DNA of 64,000 nt, from NCBI GenBank assembly GCA_946699065.1, contig CAMPDV010000024.1, forward strand, positions 806,001 through 870,000, written 5' to 3'. Every line of letters begins with the position of its first letter. Positions within the stretch are counted from its first letter, which is position 1. Source of the DNA: Loxodes magnus. Its lineage: Eukaryota; Ciliophora; Karyorelictea; Loxodida; Loxodidae. The position numbers and the translations under genes were made by a program. Positions 1 to 12,470 of the stretch are shown here, piece after piece. Below the pieces are notes generated by a model, which had not been told where the DNA came from, searched no databases, and was given only the letters and a program-made list of their open reading frames with translations.

Positions 1-159
1 AATGGAGAAACTCCAAATTAAGTAGCACAAGGAAAACATTCAACTTTCGTATATGGGATGATTACTCCTTAAGAAATAATTAATCAAATTAGAAAGATCC
101 AAGAATGCTTATTGGAAATATATGCATAGTATTGTGGTAGTGAATGCAATATATAGTGA
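1..159 (+). CDS. 3' end of an unidentified gene
   Basis: The window opens inside a reading frame (first base of a codon at position 1) that runs 52 codons to a TGA at 157-159. TAA and TAG in it read as Gln. The C-terminal peptide has a balanced composition, including FVYGMITPQEIINQIRKIQE and two Cys near the end, unlike the low-complexity translations of flanking DNA. The start lies outside the window. I do not recognise the family, so coding status rests on composition and on the TGA terminator only. Confidence 0.45.
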
Positions 160-713
160 TCATATACAATAAAATAGTTTATATTATTTATTTTCTACTC
201 TAGATCCTTCCTAAGCATTGTATCTTAAATTATTAAAGTTATAGCTAAGTCTTATACTATATTACAATAACTTAGATCAACTGATAAAAATTTATTCCAT
301 TTACGTTCCAAGATCATAAGAGTTAATTATATTTCAGAGTATTTTGCGTTAATTTAATGCTAGATTAATTTATTTTCTTATTATATAAGAAATATAGTAT
401 CATAGATTTAATTTAACCCTATTATGCTCACTATTACTCTTACAGAAATTATTAAATTATCTCAAAAGAAACTTATTATCTATCAATTTACAGTAGAGCA
501 TAAAGTTATAATTTAGCAAAATCTATTCTAAAGCTAATTTCCCTACTTACTACACGAGCTAAAGGCTTACTTACTAATAAGGTTTTGATTAATTTTGAGT
601 TAGTTATAGTGATTGTAGATTAGTAGTGCTTATTAAGAGAGTTGATTAATTGAAATGGAGTATTTAATTTTAAAATATAGTTTTATTTAGCTTCAAACTA
701 CGATAAAATTTAA
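160..713. other. intergenic, AT-rich
   Basis: About 550 bases between the terminator of the first gene and the ABC transporter start. I see no conserved ORF, RNA gene or notable repeat. Confidence 0.6.
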
Positions 714-3700
714 ATGTAAATCGAACTTTCTGAGATTGATTCTAGTTTTATTTCTTCGGAAACTTCTGCTTTGAACTAAGAGTTTAAAAGATTATAACCA
801 AAAGAGCATCCTTATACCGAATCCAGCTCTATTTCAAAGAGTCTATTTCTATGGATGTTTCCACTTCTATATTTAGGAAGAAGTAGACCTCTTCAGAATG
901 AAGATTTACCTTAAACAAGAGAGGAGGAAATGTAATGGACTAGGAAATGAAAAGAAGTATTTAAAGACTTCTAAAACTCTTCAAAATATCCAGTTTTATG
1001 AACATTCCTTAGCTGCTTTAAATGTAAATGATTAATATTCAGGATAAATAGTTTAAATCCTAGTGATAGGACTAATAACAAGTTTAATAGAACTGGGAAG
1101 TCCACTTTTCATTCCCTTATTTAAGGATTACATTGAATAGAAGAAAAGCTTTATATATGGCACCGCTCTAGTTTTGCTTATGATTATCTTATAAATAGCA
1201 AAGGTAATTACTCTCTTAATTTTATACTTTAGACCATTATATTTTGTAAGTAACGTTGGGTAAGACTTATGTGCTCAATTAAGGCAAGACTTGGAATATG
1301 CTTCTAAATTTATGACAAGAGTCTTAATATAAATTTGCTATCTTGTAAAAAATCTCATGGTGAGTTAGTTAATTTGCTCTAAGTAGATTCGGCCAACATT
1401 TATGATATAATACCTGCATATCCAAAAGCCTTATACATTCCTCTCAAAATAATAGGAGGCTGTGGTATTATTTTCTATTATAATGGATATGCTACTTTTG
1501 CTACCCTTTTAGTCCTTCTTTTCATTCTAATTATTACCTTTTTGGTTACTCGAGTTAACAAGGTAATATAAAAGAAGGTGATGGCAGCTAAGGATGAAAG
1601 GCTAAAGTACTCTTATGAAATATTCAATAATATAAAGCTCCTTAAGATGTATAATTGAGTAGACTAGTTCAAACTTAACTTACTAGCTATCAGAAAAAAG
1701 GAATTAAAGCTTGCTAGGTTAGCCAAATTTATCTAAGCTTTCAGAATTCTCTTCATATGATCTGCGCCTATTTACATGCTACTAGCTTTATTTATTACTC
1801 AAGTCTATTATTTCGGTAATGAGCTGGACTCAGTTAATGTGTTTACTACCATTTCAATTTCTCTTATAATAAGAAAACCTATTTTCAGTATGCCTGATCT
1901 AATAAGCGACACTATTACCTTATGGGTTAGTTTAAATAGAGTACATGAGTTTCTTAAATTTGACGAGTTGGAAAATGATCAAATTAGACTAGAAGGTTAG
2001 AACCTTAAGAATTACGACGTAGATATAAAGAAGATGTCTTTTGGTATATAGAAGAATTAGAATGATTAGCCAATATTGCATAGCATTAACTTATAAATCA
2101 GAAAAGGAGAATTTGTGGCCATAGTAGGAGAAATAGGGAGTGGAAAATCATAACTACTTTCATCTATTATAGGAGATTTATTTACTTATTACCAAAATAA
2201 GGAAAGCCACTTTTAAGTTAATTAAGGTTAAATAACTTACTGCAATGGATAAGAGCCATGGATTTAGAATGCTTCTATTTAGGAAAATATTTTGTTTTAT
2301 ACTCTTTTAGAATAATAGAAATATAATGATATATTACATACCTGTGCTTTAATCCCTGATCTTTAAGCATTACCTTCTGGAGACTAAACTATTGTAGGAG
2401 AGAAAGGAATTAATTTGTCTGGAGGTTAGAAAGCAAGAATAGAACTAGCAAGAGCAGCTTATTCGGATAAAGATATTATAATAATGGATGATCCTTTTAG
2501 TTCGTTGGATATTCATTCTACAACACACATACTAACATATTGCCTTCTTGGAACTTTGAAAAACAAAACAAGAATACTAGTTACACATCATCTGGACTTA
2601 CTTCCTCATGTAGATAGAATTATCGTAATGGATAAAGGAACTATTGTAGAATCTGGAACTTTTAACTAATTAAGTTAAGACAAAAATTCATTTTTCAGTA
2701 AAAAAATAGCTACAAGCTTCGCAAAAATAGAGAAAACTGATTAACCAATAGTTTAGCAATACTTCAAGTAAAAAAAAGACTAACTAATATAGATAGAAGA
2801 GAGAGCTATAGGAAAAGTACATTCTTCAGTATACAAATGGTACTTTGTATATGCAGGTGGTCTTACTACTATAATCACAATGATAATATTTTATCTTTTT
2901 TGAATTTTGATCAGAAATGGAGCAGATATTTATATGTAAAAATGGATTGATAAGAAAATAGAAATTTCCGATAAGGCAGGAATTTTAATTTATTGCTTTT
3001 TACATTTAAGTGCTAGTCTTCTCATAGTAGGTAGATCCATATATCTAACTTTTGTTGGGTTTAAAATAGCTAAAAAAATGCATAAGGATATGCTAGAGTG
3101 TCTAATTAGAGCTCCTATTAACTTATTTTACGATGTAACGCCTACAGGAAGGATCTTAAATAGATTATCCAAAGATCAAAATGACGTTGATGTTATTATA
3201 AACGTTCTAGGAAATACGATGATAAACTCCTTTGTAGTAATAGGAGCTGTCTTAGTTTGCTTCTATAGTCTTCCTTGGACAGTTTTAATTATTCCTATTT
3301 TAACGTTGAGCATGTATAAAATTTAGAATTTATATACTTGTTCATCAAGAGAGCTACAAAGAATACATAGCATTAACCTTAGTCCAATAGTGAGCTTTTT
3401 CTCGGAATCTTTGTGTGGAAGTAAGACAATAAGAGCATTTCAACTGTAGATATAAGTAAGAAACAAATTTCTAGGATTATATGAATAAGCTATTCGGTCT
3501 TAGTTCGTCAAAGAAGCATTGTCTGTATGACTCACTCTTTATCTATCTTTCAATTCAATCTTGATAATGCTTGTATGCTTGACTGCGATAGCTTTTATGA
3601 GAGATTTTATTGATGTAGGAGTAGTTGGCTTAATAATAGCTTATGTGCTTCCTTTATCAGGAAATCTAGAAAATTCAGTTACTTCATATACTTCTCTTGA

Positions 3701-4540
3701 GAATAAGATGGTATCAGTAGAGAGATGCAAATAGTTTACTAATATACTCAGTGAAAATTTTGGAAACGAAAAAAACCTCTAATTGGTTAGTAAACTTGAT
3801 AGAGGAAAGATTTAGTTTAAGAATGTAACTATGCGCTATAGGCCTCAAACTCCTATCGTCTTGGATAATATTAATTTTGTTATTGAACCTTCATAAAAAA
3901 TAGGCATAGCAGGAAGGACAGGTTCAGGGAAAAGTTCTCTTACCTAAGCATTATTTAGAATAGTTGAAATAGAGTCTGGACAAATATTAATTGACGATAT
4001 CAATGTTTAGCATATTAACCTTTCTACCCTTAGGGAAAACCTATGTATTATTCCTTAAGATCCTGTTCTTTTCATGGGAACATTGAGGTTTAACATAGAC
4101 CCCTTCCTATAATACGAAAGTGATAAAATAATTTAAACTTTAAAGGAAATCTAACTGTACAAGAAATTTGAAAATGAGGACATTCTAGAAAAAAAGATCG
4201 AAGAAAAGGGAACAAATCTTAGTGTAGGGGAAAGGTAACTTGTTTGCATTGCTAGAGCTATCTTGAAGTAAGAAAATTTAAATTTAGAAATTCAAAGATT
4301 CTAATACTGGATGAGGCAACTGCTTCTATTGATTTCAAAACAGATGAAATCATCCAATTCCTAATAAAATAAAAGTTTTAAGACAGAACAGTTTTGACTA
4401 TAGCACATAGAATAAATACTATTGAAAAAAGTGATAAAATTTTGGTTTTAGATTAAGGTAAAGTAGTAAACTTTGATACCTTCCAAAATTTACAGAAAAA
4501 TGTCAATTCTATCTTTAAAGATATTCAATTCGACCACTGA
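714..4540 (+). CDS. ABC transporter, ABCC/MRP-like full transporter
   Basis: Membrane ATP-driven exporter of the ABCC (multidrug-resistance-associated) type, two transmembrane domains and two nucleotide-binding domains. Translated with TAA/TAG=Gln and TGA=Trp it gives about 1255 residues. That fits short ABCC proteins without TMD0. NBD1 has Walker A GEIGSGKS (around residue 460), signature LSGGQ (around 555; the Q is TAG) and Walker B IIIMDDP, the Asp replacing the catalytic Glu as is usual in ABCC NBD1. NBD2 has GRTGSGKSS (around 1050), signature LSVGERQ and Walker B ILILDEA. Three introns (1024-1042, 1345-1364, 4268-4287) are needed to keep frame; the second is the least certain. The first in-frame ATG is at 714 and the stop is TGA at 4538. 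Substrate cannot be told from sequence. Family is certain; orthology to a particular MRP is not. Confidence 0.93.
1024..1042 (+). other. 19-nt intron in ABCC gene
   Basis: GTAAATGATTAATATTCAG. Removing it joins SCFK to the first transmembrane helix in frame; the Trp codon TGA is formed across the junction (T|GA). Confidence 0.8.
1345..1364 (+). other. 20-nt intron in ABCC gene (less certain)
   Basis: GTAAAAAATCTCATGGTGAG. A shift of this phase is required between the RVLIQICYL and LVNLLQVDSAN segments. The acceptor choice is inferred from length and the GT-AG rule. Confidence 0.55.
4268..4287 (+). other. 20-nt intron in ABCC gene
   Basis: GTAAGAAAATTTAAATTTAG splits the codon for the Lys just before the NBD2 Walker B (ILK|NSKILILDEA). 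The conserved motif on both sides makes it firm. Confidence 0.9.
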
Positions 4541-5306
4541 AATTTGACTTTTATAATTAATAAATATTAATTAATATAAGCATTACATTTTCCTCAGCTT
4601 AAAGCAATAGTTCATAAACTAAATGAAAGTTATCTAATATATTAAGTCTTTATAAATTAGAAATCTTAGCTACTATAGCATTTCTTAAACGAGGTAGATT
4701 GCTTATGCTTTATATTCTACATGAATAGACTAAATGTCTATATATCATAAAAGTATCTGTTTCGTAAGCTGTTAATAGACACTTAAATTGATAATAGCAA
4801 AGAAGATTAAACTAAATTAGTTAATTCTAAATAGAAAAGGAAACAGAAGGCTCATTTCCTTAGACATATACAAATGTAAATTATATAGATAAACAAAATC
4901 TAGGAGCTATATTAAATTATATTTAGGAGTTAAAGCATAATTGCAAGTAATAAGTGACTATTAAGCAGATTATGAGAGATTTTAAAGATCTACATTTAAT
5001 ACATTTGAATTAAATTATATTTACTAGTTATCTTCTAAAATGTATGGTTATATACCCTTTTATTTGAATTTTTGCAATCAAAAAATAGAAATAAATAAAA
5101 TTTTAAATACTTAGAACTTTAAAAATCTAGTTTGTTGTCATCCTAAATTTAACTGACTAGCAGGATATAATTTTATTACATGAGTATTTCCAAATTAAGA
5201 ATATTTTCCAATTTGATAGGTTAAAGAACAGAGTGTGCTAGTGTAATGATAAATGAAGGAAGTATAATAAAATTTGACATTAATCTAAATTAATTTCCAT
5301 AATAAA
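4541..5306. other. intergenic, nothing recognised
   Basis: About 770 AT-rich bases. No conserved translation on either strand. Confidence 0.55.
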
Positions 5307-5781
5307 ATGATTCACATTTTGCTTTTAATTTCAAGGTAAGGCAAGTTGCGTCTTTCAAAATGGTTCACTTCTCATACCGGCAAGGAAAAGATGAAAATGA
5401 CACGTGAAATAACAGCACTAGTGTTGTCTAGAGCTCCCAAGATGTGTAATTTTCTTGAGTGACAAGATTATAAAATAGTGTATAAAAGATATGCAAGCCT
5501 TTATTTTGTTGCAGTAGTAGATAAAACTGAAAATGAACTATACGTCTTGGAAATTATACATCATTATGTAGAAGTCCTTGATCGCTACTTCAGTAATGTA
5601 TGCGAATTAGACATTATATTTAACTTCCATAAAGTAATCCTTCATGCAGGCTTATTATATTCTGGATGAACTCTTGATAGCAGGCGAACTATAAGAATCT
5701 AGTAAAAAGCAAGTGTTAAGAGTGGTTTAGGCTCAAGACGCTCTTATGGAAGAAGCTAAGGAAGAGCCTGTCAAAAGATGA
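5307..5781 (+). CDS. AP1S: AP-1 complex sigma subunit
   Basis: Small chain of the clathrin adaptor AP-1 (trans-Golgi/endosome sorting). The 152-residue product matches the family end to end: N-terminal [16 protein letters not shown], then [20 protein letters not shown], then [20 protein letters not shown]. Length compares with about 158 in animals. The FLEW motif favours AP-1 sigma over AP-2 sigma. The Trp of FLEW is TGA (5460) and the Gln of SRQGK is TAA, so this gene alone supports both reassignments. One 16-nt intron (5634-5649) lies between FNFHK and AYYILDEL. The first ATG of the frame is at 5307; the stop TGA is at 5779. Confidence 0.96.
5634..5649 (+). other. 16-nt intron in AP-1 sigma gene
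   Basis: GTAATCCTTCATGCAG, placed exactly between two perfectly conserved protein blocks (FNFHK / AYYILDEL). Confidence 0.95.
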
Positions 5782-6639
5782 TTGTAAATTTTAATCATAA
5801 ATATATTAAAATCTAATTCTACCTTACTTTCCTTTTATCACTCATCTACTTTCAAGCTAGCTAACTAAGGGGGAAATAGTTACCTATTCTAAATAAATAG
5901 CTGAATAGATAGTTCTAGAAATATATCTTACATTTGAAATACACAAAGCTATATCGAACTTTATTTACCTTTATATTGTTGAAGTTGTCTATATTAAGGT
6001 TATTTGTAAGTAGATCTATATTAAACTAGAGATAATGCATTACTTTCAGATTGTCTTAAAAGTTGTAATCATTGTATTTTAATTTTAAGTGAAACTAGTT
6101 AGATTCATTTAAAAATAGTGAAAATGAAAGATAAACATTAAGGAGTTCTAAAAGAGTATAGCATATCAAAAGAATAAAATCTAACTTTAAAAGCAAAAAC
6201 TGAGTGCTTAATCTCTAATTACTAAACTTTTGCTTAGTCTTATATAATAAATATTATAACAATAACTTAAAAATAAGTGTAAATATATAGTTAAATATAA
6301 GGTTCATCTTTAAAGGAAATGAAGCATATAAGCATTAATACTTTTTAAGTATATTAATTAATTCTACTATCTCTTTATAACTCTCTAAGTAATTTATCTA
6401 TAAAAGAAATATGCTATAAATATCTTTAGCTTAACTCAAATTATACTAAATTAATACTAATTAAGACTAAATAGTTATTAGGTATTAAGCATAAATAAAT
6501 TTAACTAAAAATAAAGAAAATAAGCAGTGTAAGTAGTAGAATTAGAGAAGAAAAAAGAGATAAATCAGAAGCATCATCTATAAAAGAGAAGCTTTTAAAA
6601 TAATTATAATCTAAAGTATTTAGCATTTTGATTTAAAAG
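5782..6639. other. intergenic, AT-rich
   Basis: No convincing gene. Around 6520-6600 a plus-strand frame has Ser/Glu/Lys-rich sequence that may be an upstream exon of the doubtful ORF that follows. Confidence 0.4.
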
Positions 6640-7085
6640 GGATATTCCATAGTAAAAATTATCTATTAGACTTAAGTTTGTTACTAGAAGATGTCGAGCA
6701 TATATATAATGAACTTAAAAAGGCTATTAATAGTAATCTAAAGTTCTCATTATTAATTTATAAAGCAAGACGCATTCTGGATATTAAGGAAATATTAGAT
6801 ACTTAATTAAAAAAATTGGCTTATTAAAAGCTAAAATTTAATAATAGGTTATTTCTTATCTAAAATTAAGCTCTGATCTATTTCTAAGAATTTTAAATAA
6901 ATCTTTAACTTTTGCTGGCAGTAGAAATGAAAATAAAGCTCTAATTTAATTTTAAGCTTAAAGATTATATGCATAGATACAAATTTATGAGATTAAGAGT
7001 TATCTTTAGATTATTATAAACTAATAATATAAACCAGTCAAATGGTTACTAAGTATCATAGTATGGTAAAAAGTGCTTGTAGTGA
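6640..7085 (+). CDS. possible small gene, boundaries unresolved
   Basis: One plus-strand frame from about 6640 to a TGA at 7083-7085 gives a Leu/Lys-rich, helix-prone translation with blocks such as LLLEDVEHIYNELKKAINSN and IYKARRILDIKEILDTQLKK. It has no in-frame ATG near its start, so an upstream exon and a tiny intron would be needed. No family is recognised. AT-rich DNA read with TGA as the only stop can look like this by chance. Transcript evidence would decide. Confidence 0.25.
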
Positions 7086-7174
7086 TGATTTGAATTATGT
7101 ACTGATTGAAAATTTCATGGTAGTTTAATTATAAGATAAAGAGCTTTGAGTGATTAATTAAAAATTATTATAAA

Positions 7175-7555
7175 ATGGCCTAAATCATAGAAATAAGTTC
7201 TCCTGCTGTGTTTTAAGAAGAGTTTGAAAAAGTAAGAGAATCTGAGAAGTTATTCTTATGATTTTCTGGTTCTATCGATCCTTTGACTAATTAAAACTGG
7301 TGTTCTGATTGTGTTGCAGCTGAGCCAACTATTGAAACTGCAATCAAGAAAATGACTGATGGAGTAATTTTAAGATGTCCAGTAGGATAAAAAACTGATT
7401 GGAAAGGAAATCTAAGTCATCCCTATAGAAAATATGCAAAGTGTGTCCCGACAGTTATGCGTTTAAATAAAGGAACAGAAACCATTAAGCTTGAAGAGGG
7501 ATAATTATGTGATCAAGAACTGACTGATGAATTATTTACTTCCAATGAATTTTGA
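7175..7555 (+). CDS. TXNDC17: thioredoxin domain-containing protein 17 (TRP14-like)
   Basis: Cytosolic thioredoxin-fold disulfide reductase of the TXNDC17/DUF953 family, 126 residues (human about 123). The signature WCxDC is intact as WCSDC at residues 42-46, preceded by FLWFSGSIDP and followed by VAAEPTIE and the conserved cis-Pro region KCVPTVMRL. The Trp in FLWFSG is TGA at 7259. No intron. The ATG at 7175 gives an N-terminus MAQIIEISSP that fits the family. In animals the enzyme is reduced by thioredoxin reductase and acts on small disulfides and L-cystine; the same role here is inferred. Confidence 0.93.
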
Positions 7556-8056
7556 TTATCCCGAACTCACAAAATTATAAAAGTATTTTGCGAAATATCT
7601 TTTAAAATATGGTAATATTGTATAATTACTGATACTATTTTAATACTCATATAAGCTCTCCTTCTAAATTAATATATTATTAAGTACTTTTATGTAAAGA
7701 CTAGTCATAGCACAGTCACTGAGTAATTTCTATAATTTCTTTTTTTATATTATTTAATCTTTTCAAGCTTCTTATATATTTATAAGGGATTACAAAAATA
7801 AACAAAAGAGCATATTCAGTATTAGCTTAAAACTATTAAAAGGGAGTAAAATAGATAGATGAGTTAAAGAGGTTAAATTAAGTAGCATTAATAGCAAGTT
7901 TGATTAAGTAAAAAGGAAAAGAGTAATTTGATTTAAAGTGAGCTGTTTATATTAGGAGAAATTAAAGTTATATAAGTTATTTTAATAAGATGTGATCTAA
8001 GCAATTGCTATGTAATAAACAAGCTGTATGGTATCGATAAAAATGTTAGTAACTGC
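7556..8056. other. intergenic / 5' leader
   Basis: About 500 AT-rich bases. The last 200 are open in frame with the next gene from an ATG at 7859, but the translation there is not family-like. Confidence 0.5.
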
Positions 8057-9610
8057 ATGAACAACGCCTTCAGAAGATTAAATCAAGCAGAAAAGAAAAA
8101 AGAATCGATAATGAAATGCCAACAAGTTTCTCTAATACCACTTATAAGAACTTAACGTCTTTCCCTGCAAGATGTAATCATTTAATATGTAGATAGAACT
8201 AGTGAGATTAAGCGAGAAAATTAGTCTCTACTTAACAGACTTGTTGATATTACTACGGGTAAATAGGCATCACTGTAATTACGTTCGTTTTCCCTAGCTC
8301 CTTAATCACTTAACCATAACTATAGAAAGTTTTAGCAAGAAAAAATTATATCAGAAAACGAGGCATTTGCAAGACGCTTAGTAGATAAGAAACCTAGCAT
8401 TAATAATCAAGCGTTAAAGACGTAATTCAAAAGTAGTAGATAACATTTAAGAAATGCCAGGAAGATTACTACAGCTCCTTTAATTCAAAAACTTCCTCCT
8501 TTATCGCAAGCTTCTATATCCAAAACTAAATAGCCTGAGGCCTAAAAAAGAAGTAGTTCAGCTTACCAAGATCCTTTTCCAATGAAGTAAAATTAATAAG
8601 ATTTAAATAATAGTCTATAAGGACAGAAAAGCATAAAATAGCTTGATAATATTGCAGAAGAAAGATGGGAACATGGAACTTAGCCTTCATAAAGCCAAGT
8701 TTTCGAGTCTCCAAGTGTGTCTAACATGAATCTAAAAAAAATATGTAGCTGCGAACAAGAAACTCCAATGTGGAAAGCATTACACAAATTGGAGTTTTGT
8801 AAAGTTGATGTAGATCAAGCAGCATTTTCCTTTTAAGATGTTAAATAAGCAATAACTCAAATAGAGCTTTAAGATTTATTGAACCAATTAGGAATTTAGT
8901 CTATAAGCTTTTTCGAAAAGGAATCCCCTATTGTAAAATTCTACAATCGATTTATTTAAGAAGGAAAGTTCTAATTGGAAAAAATCTTTCTACTTATGGT
9001 GCTTACGGGAAAGGGTAATATTTAGACTAAACTAAAAATTATTTGGAATAAATATTTAGATGCTGAAAATCTTGGTTTTGTTGATCATAATAAATTAGCC
9101 CAATTAATTAAAGCTATCATTATCATTTCATGCGATATTATGCCAAAGTTTGCTTTTGACCTAAAATTTATAAATGAGAAAGAAATGTAAAGAAGGAAAT
9201 AGATTCTTAATAAATAAGAGACTACCAAATAAAGCTTTTTAAGTCAAGTAATGGGCACCTAAAAAACCTTAACAAAGTAATAGTTCTTAGCTAATCTTGA
9301 AACATTGCAAAGATAAGGAAAAAATTGGTTTGATATTTTAGCTGAAAATTCTTATTCCATTTAGCAAAGAGACTTAACATAAAATGATTTTAAAGTTGTA
9401 TAATCACCTTCTCAAAGAAAGAAACAATTAGATCCGATAGAAAATGTATTAAGAGAGTCATCTGAAGATGCTTATTAACAAGTTTGTTGTTTTTAAATTT
9501 AAACATTTCAAAAAATCAGTTTTCGTTCTTCTCGTTAGTCTTTTTTACCAAAATTTTAATATATTAAGTTTATTTCTCTGCTTAACTATCTAGCTATAAC
9601 AATAAGATGA
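8057..9610 (+). CDS. CFAP97D/hemingway-like ciliary protein
   Basis: Predicted 517-residue protein with the CFAP97 (hemingway/KIAA1430) signature. A first element IKRENQSLLNRLVDI lies at about residues 52-66. A second, ENEAFARRLVDKKPS, at about 100, is followed by a basic stretch ending SRQHLRNARK, closely resembling the RLVDRKP block of CFAP97D proteins. These proteins are linked to axoneme and flagellum formation. The middle is Ser/Gln-rich. The C-terminal third has an EF-hand-like loop (NKYLDAENLGFVDHNKLAQL) that may be degenerate. Start: ATG 8057 begins MNNAFRRLNQ; an in-frame ATG at 7859 would add 66 residues. Stop TGA at 9608. The last 25 residues after a CCF motif are less certain. Confidence 0.7.
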
Positions 9611-10050
9611 ATAAAGAGTATAAGAATTTTTCTATTACTACATAATAGGAAAACATATCCTTAGTAATAAGTAAGTAATTAACATAATCTACTTATAATG
9701 CTTCTTGTTCATAATATGGTAACTGCTTATATTAAACTCACATTGATCTATAGGACTAAAATGTAATAAATAAATCTTAATAAAGTTATAAATTTTCATT
9801 ATAAATAGCTAAATAAGATATTAAAGCTTAGTTAAGTAGACATTAAAGAAATAATCTTACTTTATTACTTGCTAATAAGCTGAATAGAAGGTCTTAAGCT
9901 GCTGTTAAAGTTTGTATTTTTATATTTGAACTAAATAAAAATATATAGCTATAAATTAATTCCAGCTATTTTTATTAGAGGGTTATAAATTAGAAAATAT
10001 TTCCCTTTATGATAGAGGAAGGTGATATAGAGTGAAGTTTATGAATTAAA
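9611..10050. other. intergenic between convergent genes
   Basis: About 440 bases, no recognisable feature; both flanking genes end here. Confidence 0.55.
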
Positions 10051-11767
10051 TCAATCTAAAATGGTATATAAAATGCAGAACACAAAGAAGCTAAAGTAAA
10101 TACCAAAAATAAAGAAGCTCCATCTCTTTTTAACTTGTCCTTTGTAGCGAATTATTAGTATGATGCTGATTAGCAAGCCAATTATTAATGAAACTATGCA
10201 AATAACTACCTAAGCATTAACATTAAAACTTAAGCTTAAGCTAGGCTCCTTAAGAGTCATTGCTATAATAGTTAAACCTAGTCCTACTAATAGATTAAAT
10301 AATTAACCTGCATAGCAACCTGCAAGAGCCATTACTACACTTGTTTTTGCTACAGTGGGATTGGCGATTAAATCTATATAAGTACTTACCTCCCAGAGAG
10401 TTACCTCATGCTAAAAGCGTCATAGCTAAAAAGCTATTAGGGAGTTTGGTAATTAGACCAAAAAGGGACAAGATGTCTAAAACAATTTTAGCAGAGCAAT
10501 AAATTCACATTATACTCATTAAAAATCCACTAAAATTTAATATCAAATTATACTTTGGAGGCTTACTTTGAGATGTTGTACATCAAATACCCACACTTAT
10601 AAGAATACAGAAAGGAAGCATCCATAAGTAAATAGTAACACCTCATATTGTTACATCTTGAAACCCAAGAAGCAACAAATTAAGGGCAGTTATAAAGAAA
10701 GGACACAAATAACAGTATGTTCTATTTCAGTTTTCTTAATCAAAATAAGGGATAGTTAGTTTTCTGCTGATCTCTATAGGAAATACAAGCAATGAAAATA
10801 TTCTTTTTTTGCAGTTCTAATTTTTCCAGAAGCGAGCTCTTTTATTAAGAGTAAGCTTTAGAGTAAAGAATTTTCATTCAATTAAGCCTTGCAAAGAATG
10901 AGGCTTTCTTCTTTTTTTATTTTTGTAGTGAATTTTTACTCTAGGATTGTCAATATAATTCTCAATCAGCTAGATTGTTTAATGTAAATAAGCTCATTAA
11001 TCAGTTTCTAAAGGCTAGTCAATTTCTAGGAAACTTGGCTCGCTTTGAAGAGATACTTCACTTGCACTACGCATAAGGGAGTCAGATCTCATTTTCAAGA
11101 ATTTTTCGTTTTGTATATCTTGAAGTTTTACTTCAGATTGGTCATCACTGAGGAGAGTTTCTGATTGTGATCTCTGAAATTCTTAAGCTTTTTTTTCTTA
11201 GCATATTACTTATATAACGAAGACAGTATAAATAAAGAGAGACAATAAGCCAAATACCAAATGGAAATATCCTCAAAAAGAGCACATTCCAAGCAATAAT
11301 ACAGCTAAAGCGTAGTAAATAATATCACGAAGAAATAAACTCAAAGGAAGTTTTTCTTCTTTAACCATAGCTATCACACAAGCACCTACAACTATACAAG
11401 TAACAAAAATTCCAGCTCCACTTAATGCTCCTATAGCCATTTGAACTTGATTATTACTAGCTGCAGCAAAAGAAGATATCAGATCAGGTGCTCCATTACC
11501 AAAGGTTAGAAGAGTAACTCCTGCCAAGTTAGGACTCATTCCAAGTTTTTAAGAAATAGTAACAAGAGCAGGAGACATATAATCATCAGCAGTACTTCCA
11601 AGAATATAGAAGCAAATCACTAAAATAATGATAATAACAATTAAGTAACCCATATTACCGTTAAAGTCACAATAAAACAGAGTGAAGATATTAAAAATTG
11701 AGTTTGATTCACAATTATCCTTTACGAAGGAGCATTAATCAGTAGATGGTATATCTTCGCATGCCAT
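10051..11767 (-). CDS. SLC8B1: NCLX-like cation/calcium exchanger
   Basis: Membrane antiporter of the CaCA superfamily, cation/calcium exchanger branch (human SLC8B1/NCLX 584 aa; here 566 aa). The first alpha repeat contains GNGAPDLISSF (GNGAPD at residues 90-95) within a TM cluster. The second contains GNSLGDLIANPTVAKTS (from residue 455). A central Ser/Glu-rich loop separates two groups of about five helices, the normal architecture. One 16-nt intron (10374-10389 on the plus coordinates) splits the Asp codon of GNSLGD. Five or more in-frame TGA codons fall on hydrophobic/Trp-compatible positions (for example LLAWGNSLG). ATG 11767, stop TGA 10053-10051. Whether it is mitochondrial or on another membrane cannot be told; no clear presequence is visible. 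Confidence 0.92.
10374..10389 (-). other. 16-nt intron in NCLX-like gene
   Basis: GTAAGTACTTATATAG on the minus strand, inside the highly conserved GNSLG|D motif. Confidence 0.93.
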
Positions 11768-12470
11768 TTTTAATAATACCTTTATCTATTATTTTAAAAT
11801 GTACTAATAAGCATTTAAGAGTCATTCAATTATCAAACTTATGAAGCAAGTATAAAGTAGTGAAATATCATGCTATATTAAAGTAAAGTATTACTAAACA
11901 AGAAAAATTAAATAATTTAAACAGTTTCATACTATTAGCCAAATAAATCGCAAATGATATATTTATTTATTTACTTTGCTTATGTAAAATTATAACCAAT
12001 TTTATTTTATTTTATATCAGCAGAAATGAAAATAAATAATAAAGTAATCATATATAAACATTTATTAGTACAAAGGAAATTTAACATTGTCTAGTTAAAG
12101 TATGCAAAGATTTTAAGACTAAAAAGATAAAATGACTTTAGCTTCATAAATATCTTTAAAGGATTTGGTTTAGCAATATTCATAAATATGAAGCATAGTT
12201 AGTATGGTAGAAATCTTATTTTCTAAGTTTTCATAATAAAATAGCTCTTAATTATCATATAAGAGTTAAAAACTTGCTATTTAATAATTTTAATCCTTTA
12301 TTTATTAATTAAGCAACTATTCTCAGATTGCTTTTCATGTAGTTGATATTATATAGCTACTTATCAAATAAGACTTAACAAAGTTTTATTTTAACTTGAT
12401 AATAGGTAAGCTTAATAGAACTAGAATCTTTTAAATTAGTTTTAAAATTAGACTTTAACATTATTTAAAA
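11768..12470. other. intergenic between divergent genes
   Basis: About 700 AT-rich bases separating divergent starts, so promoters of both genes should lie here. No motif identified. Confidence 0.5.
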
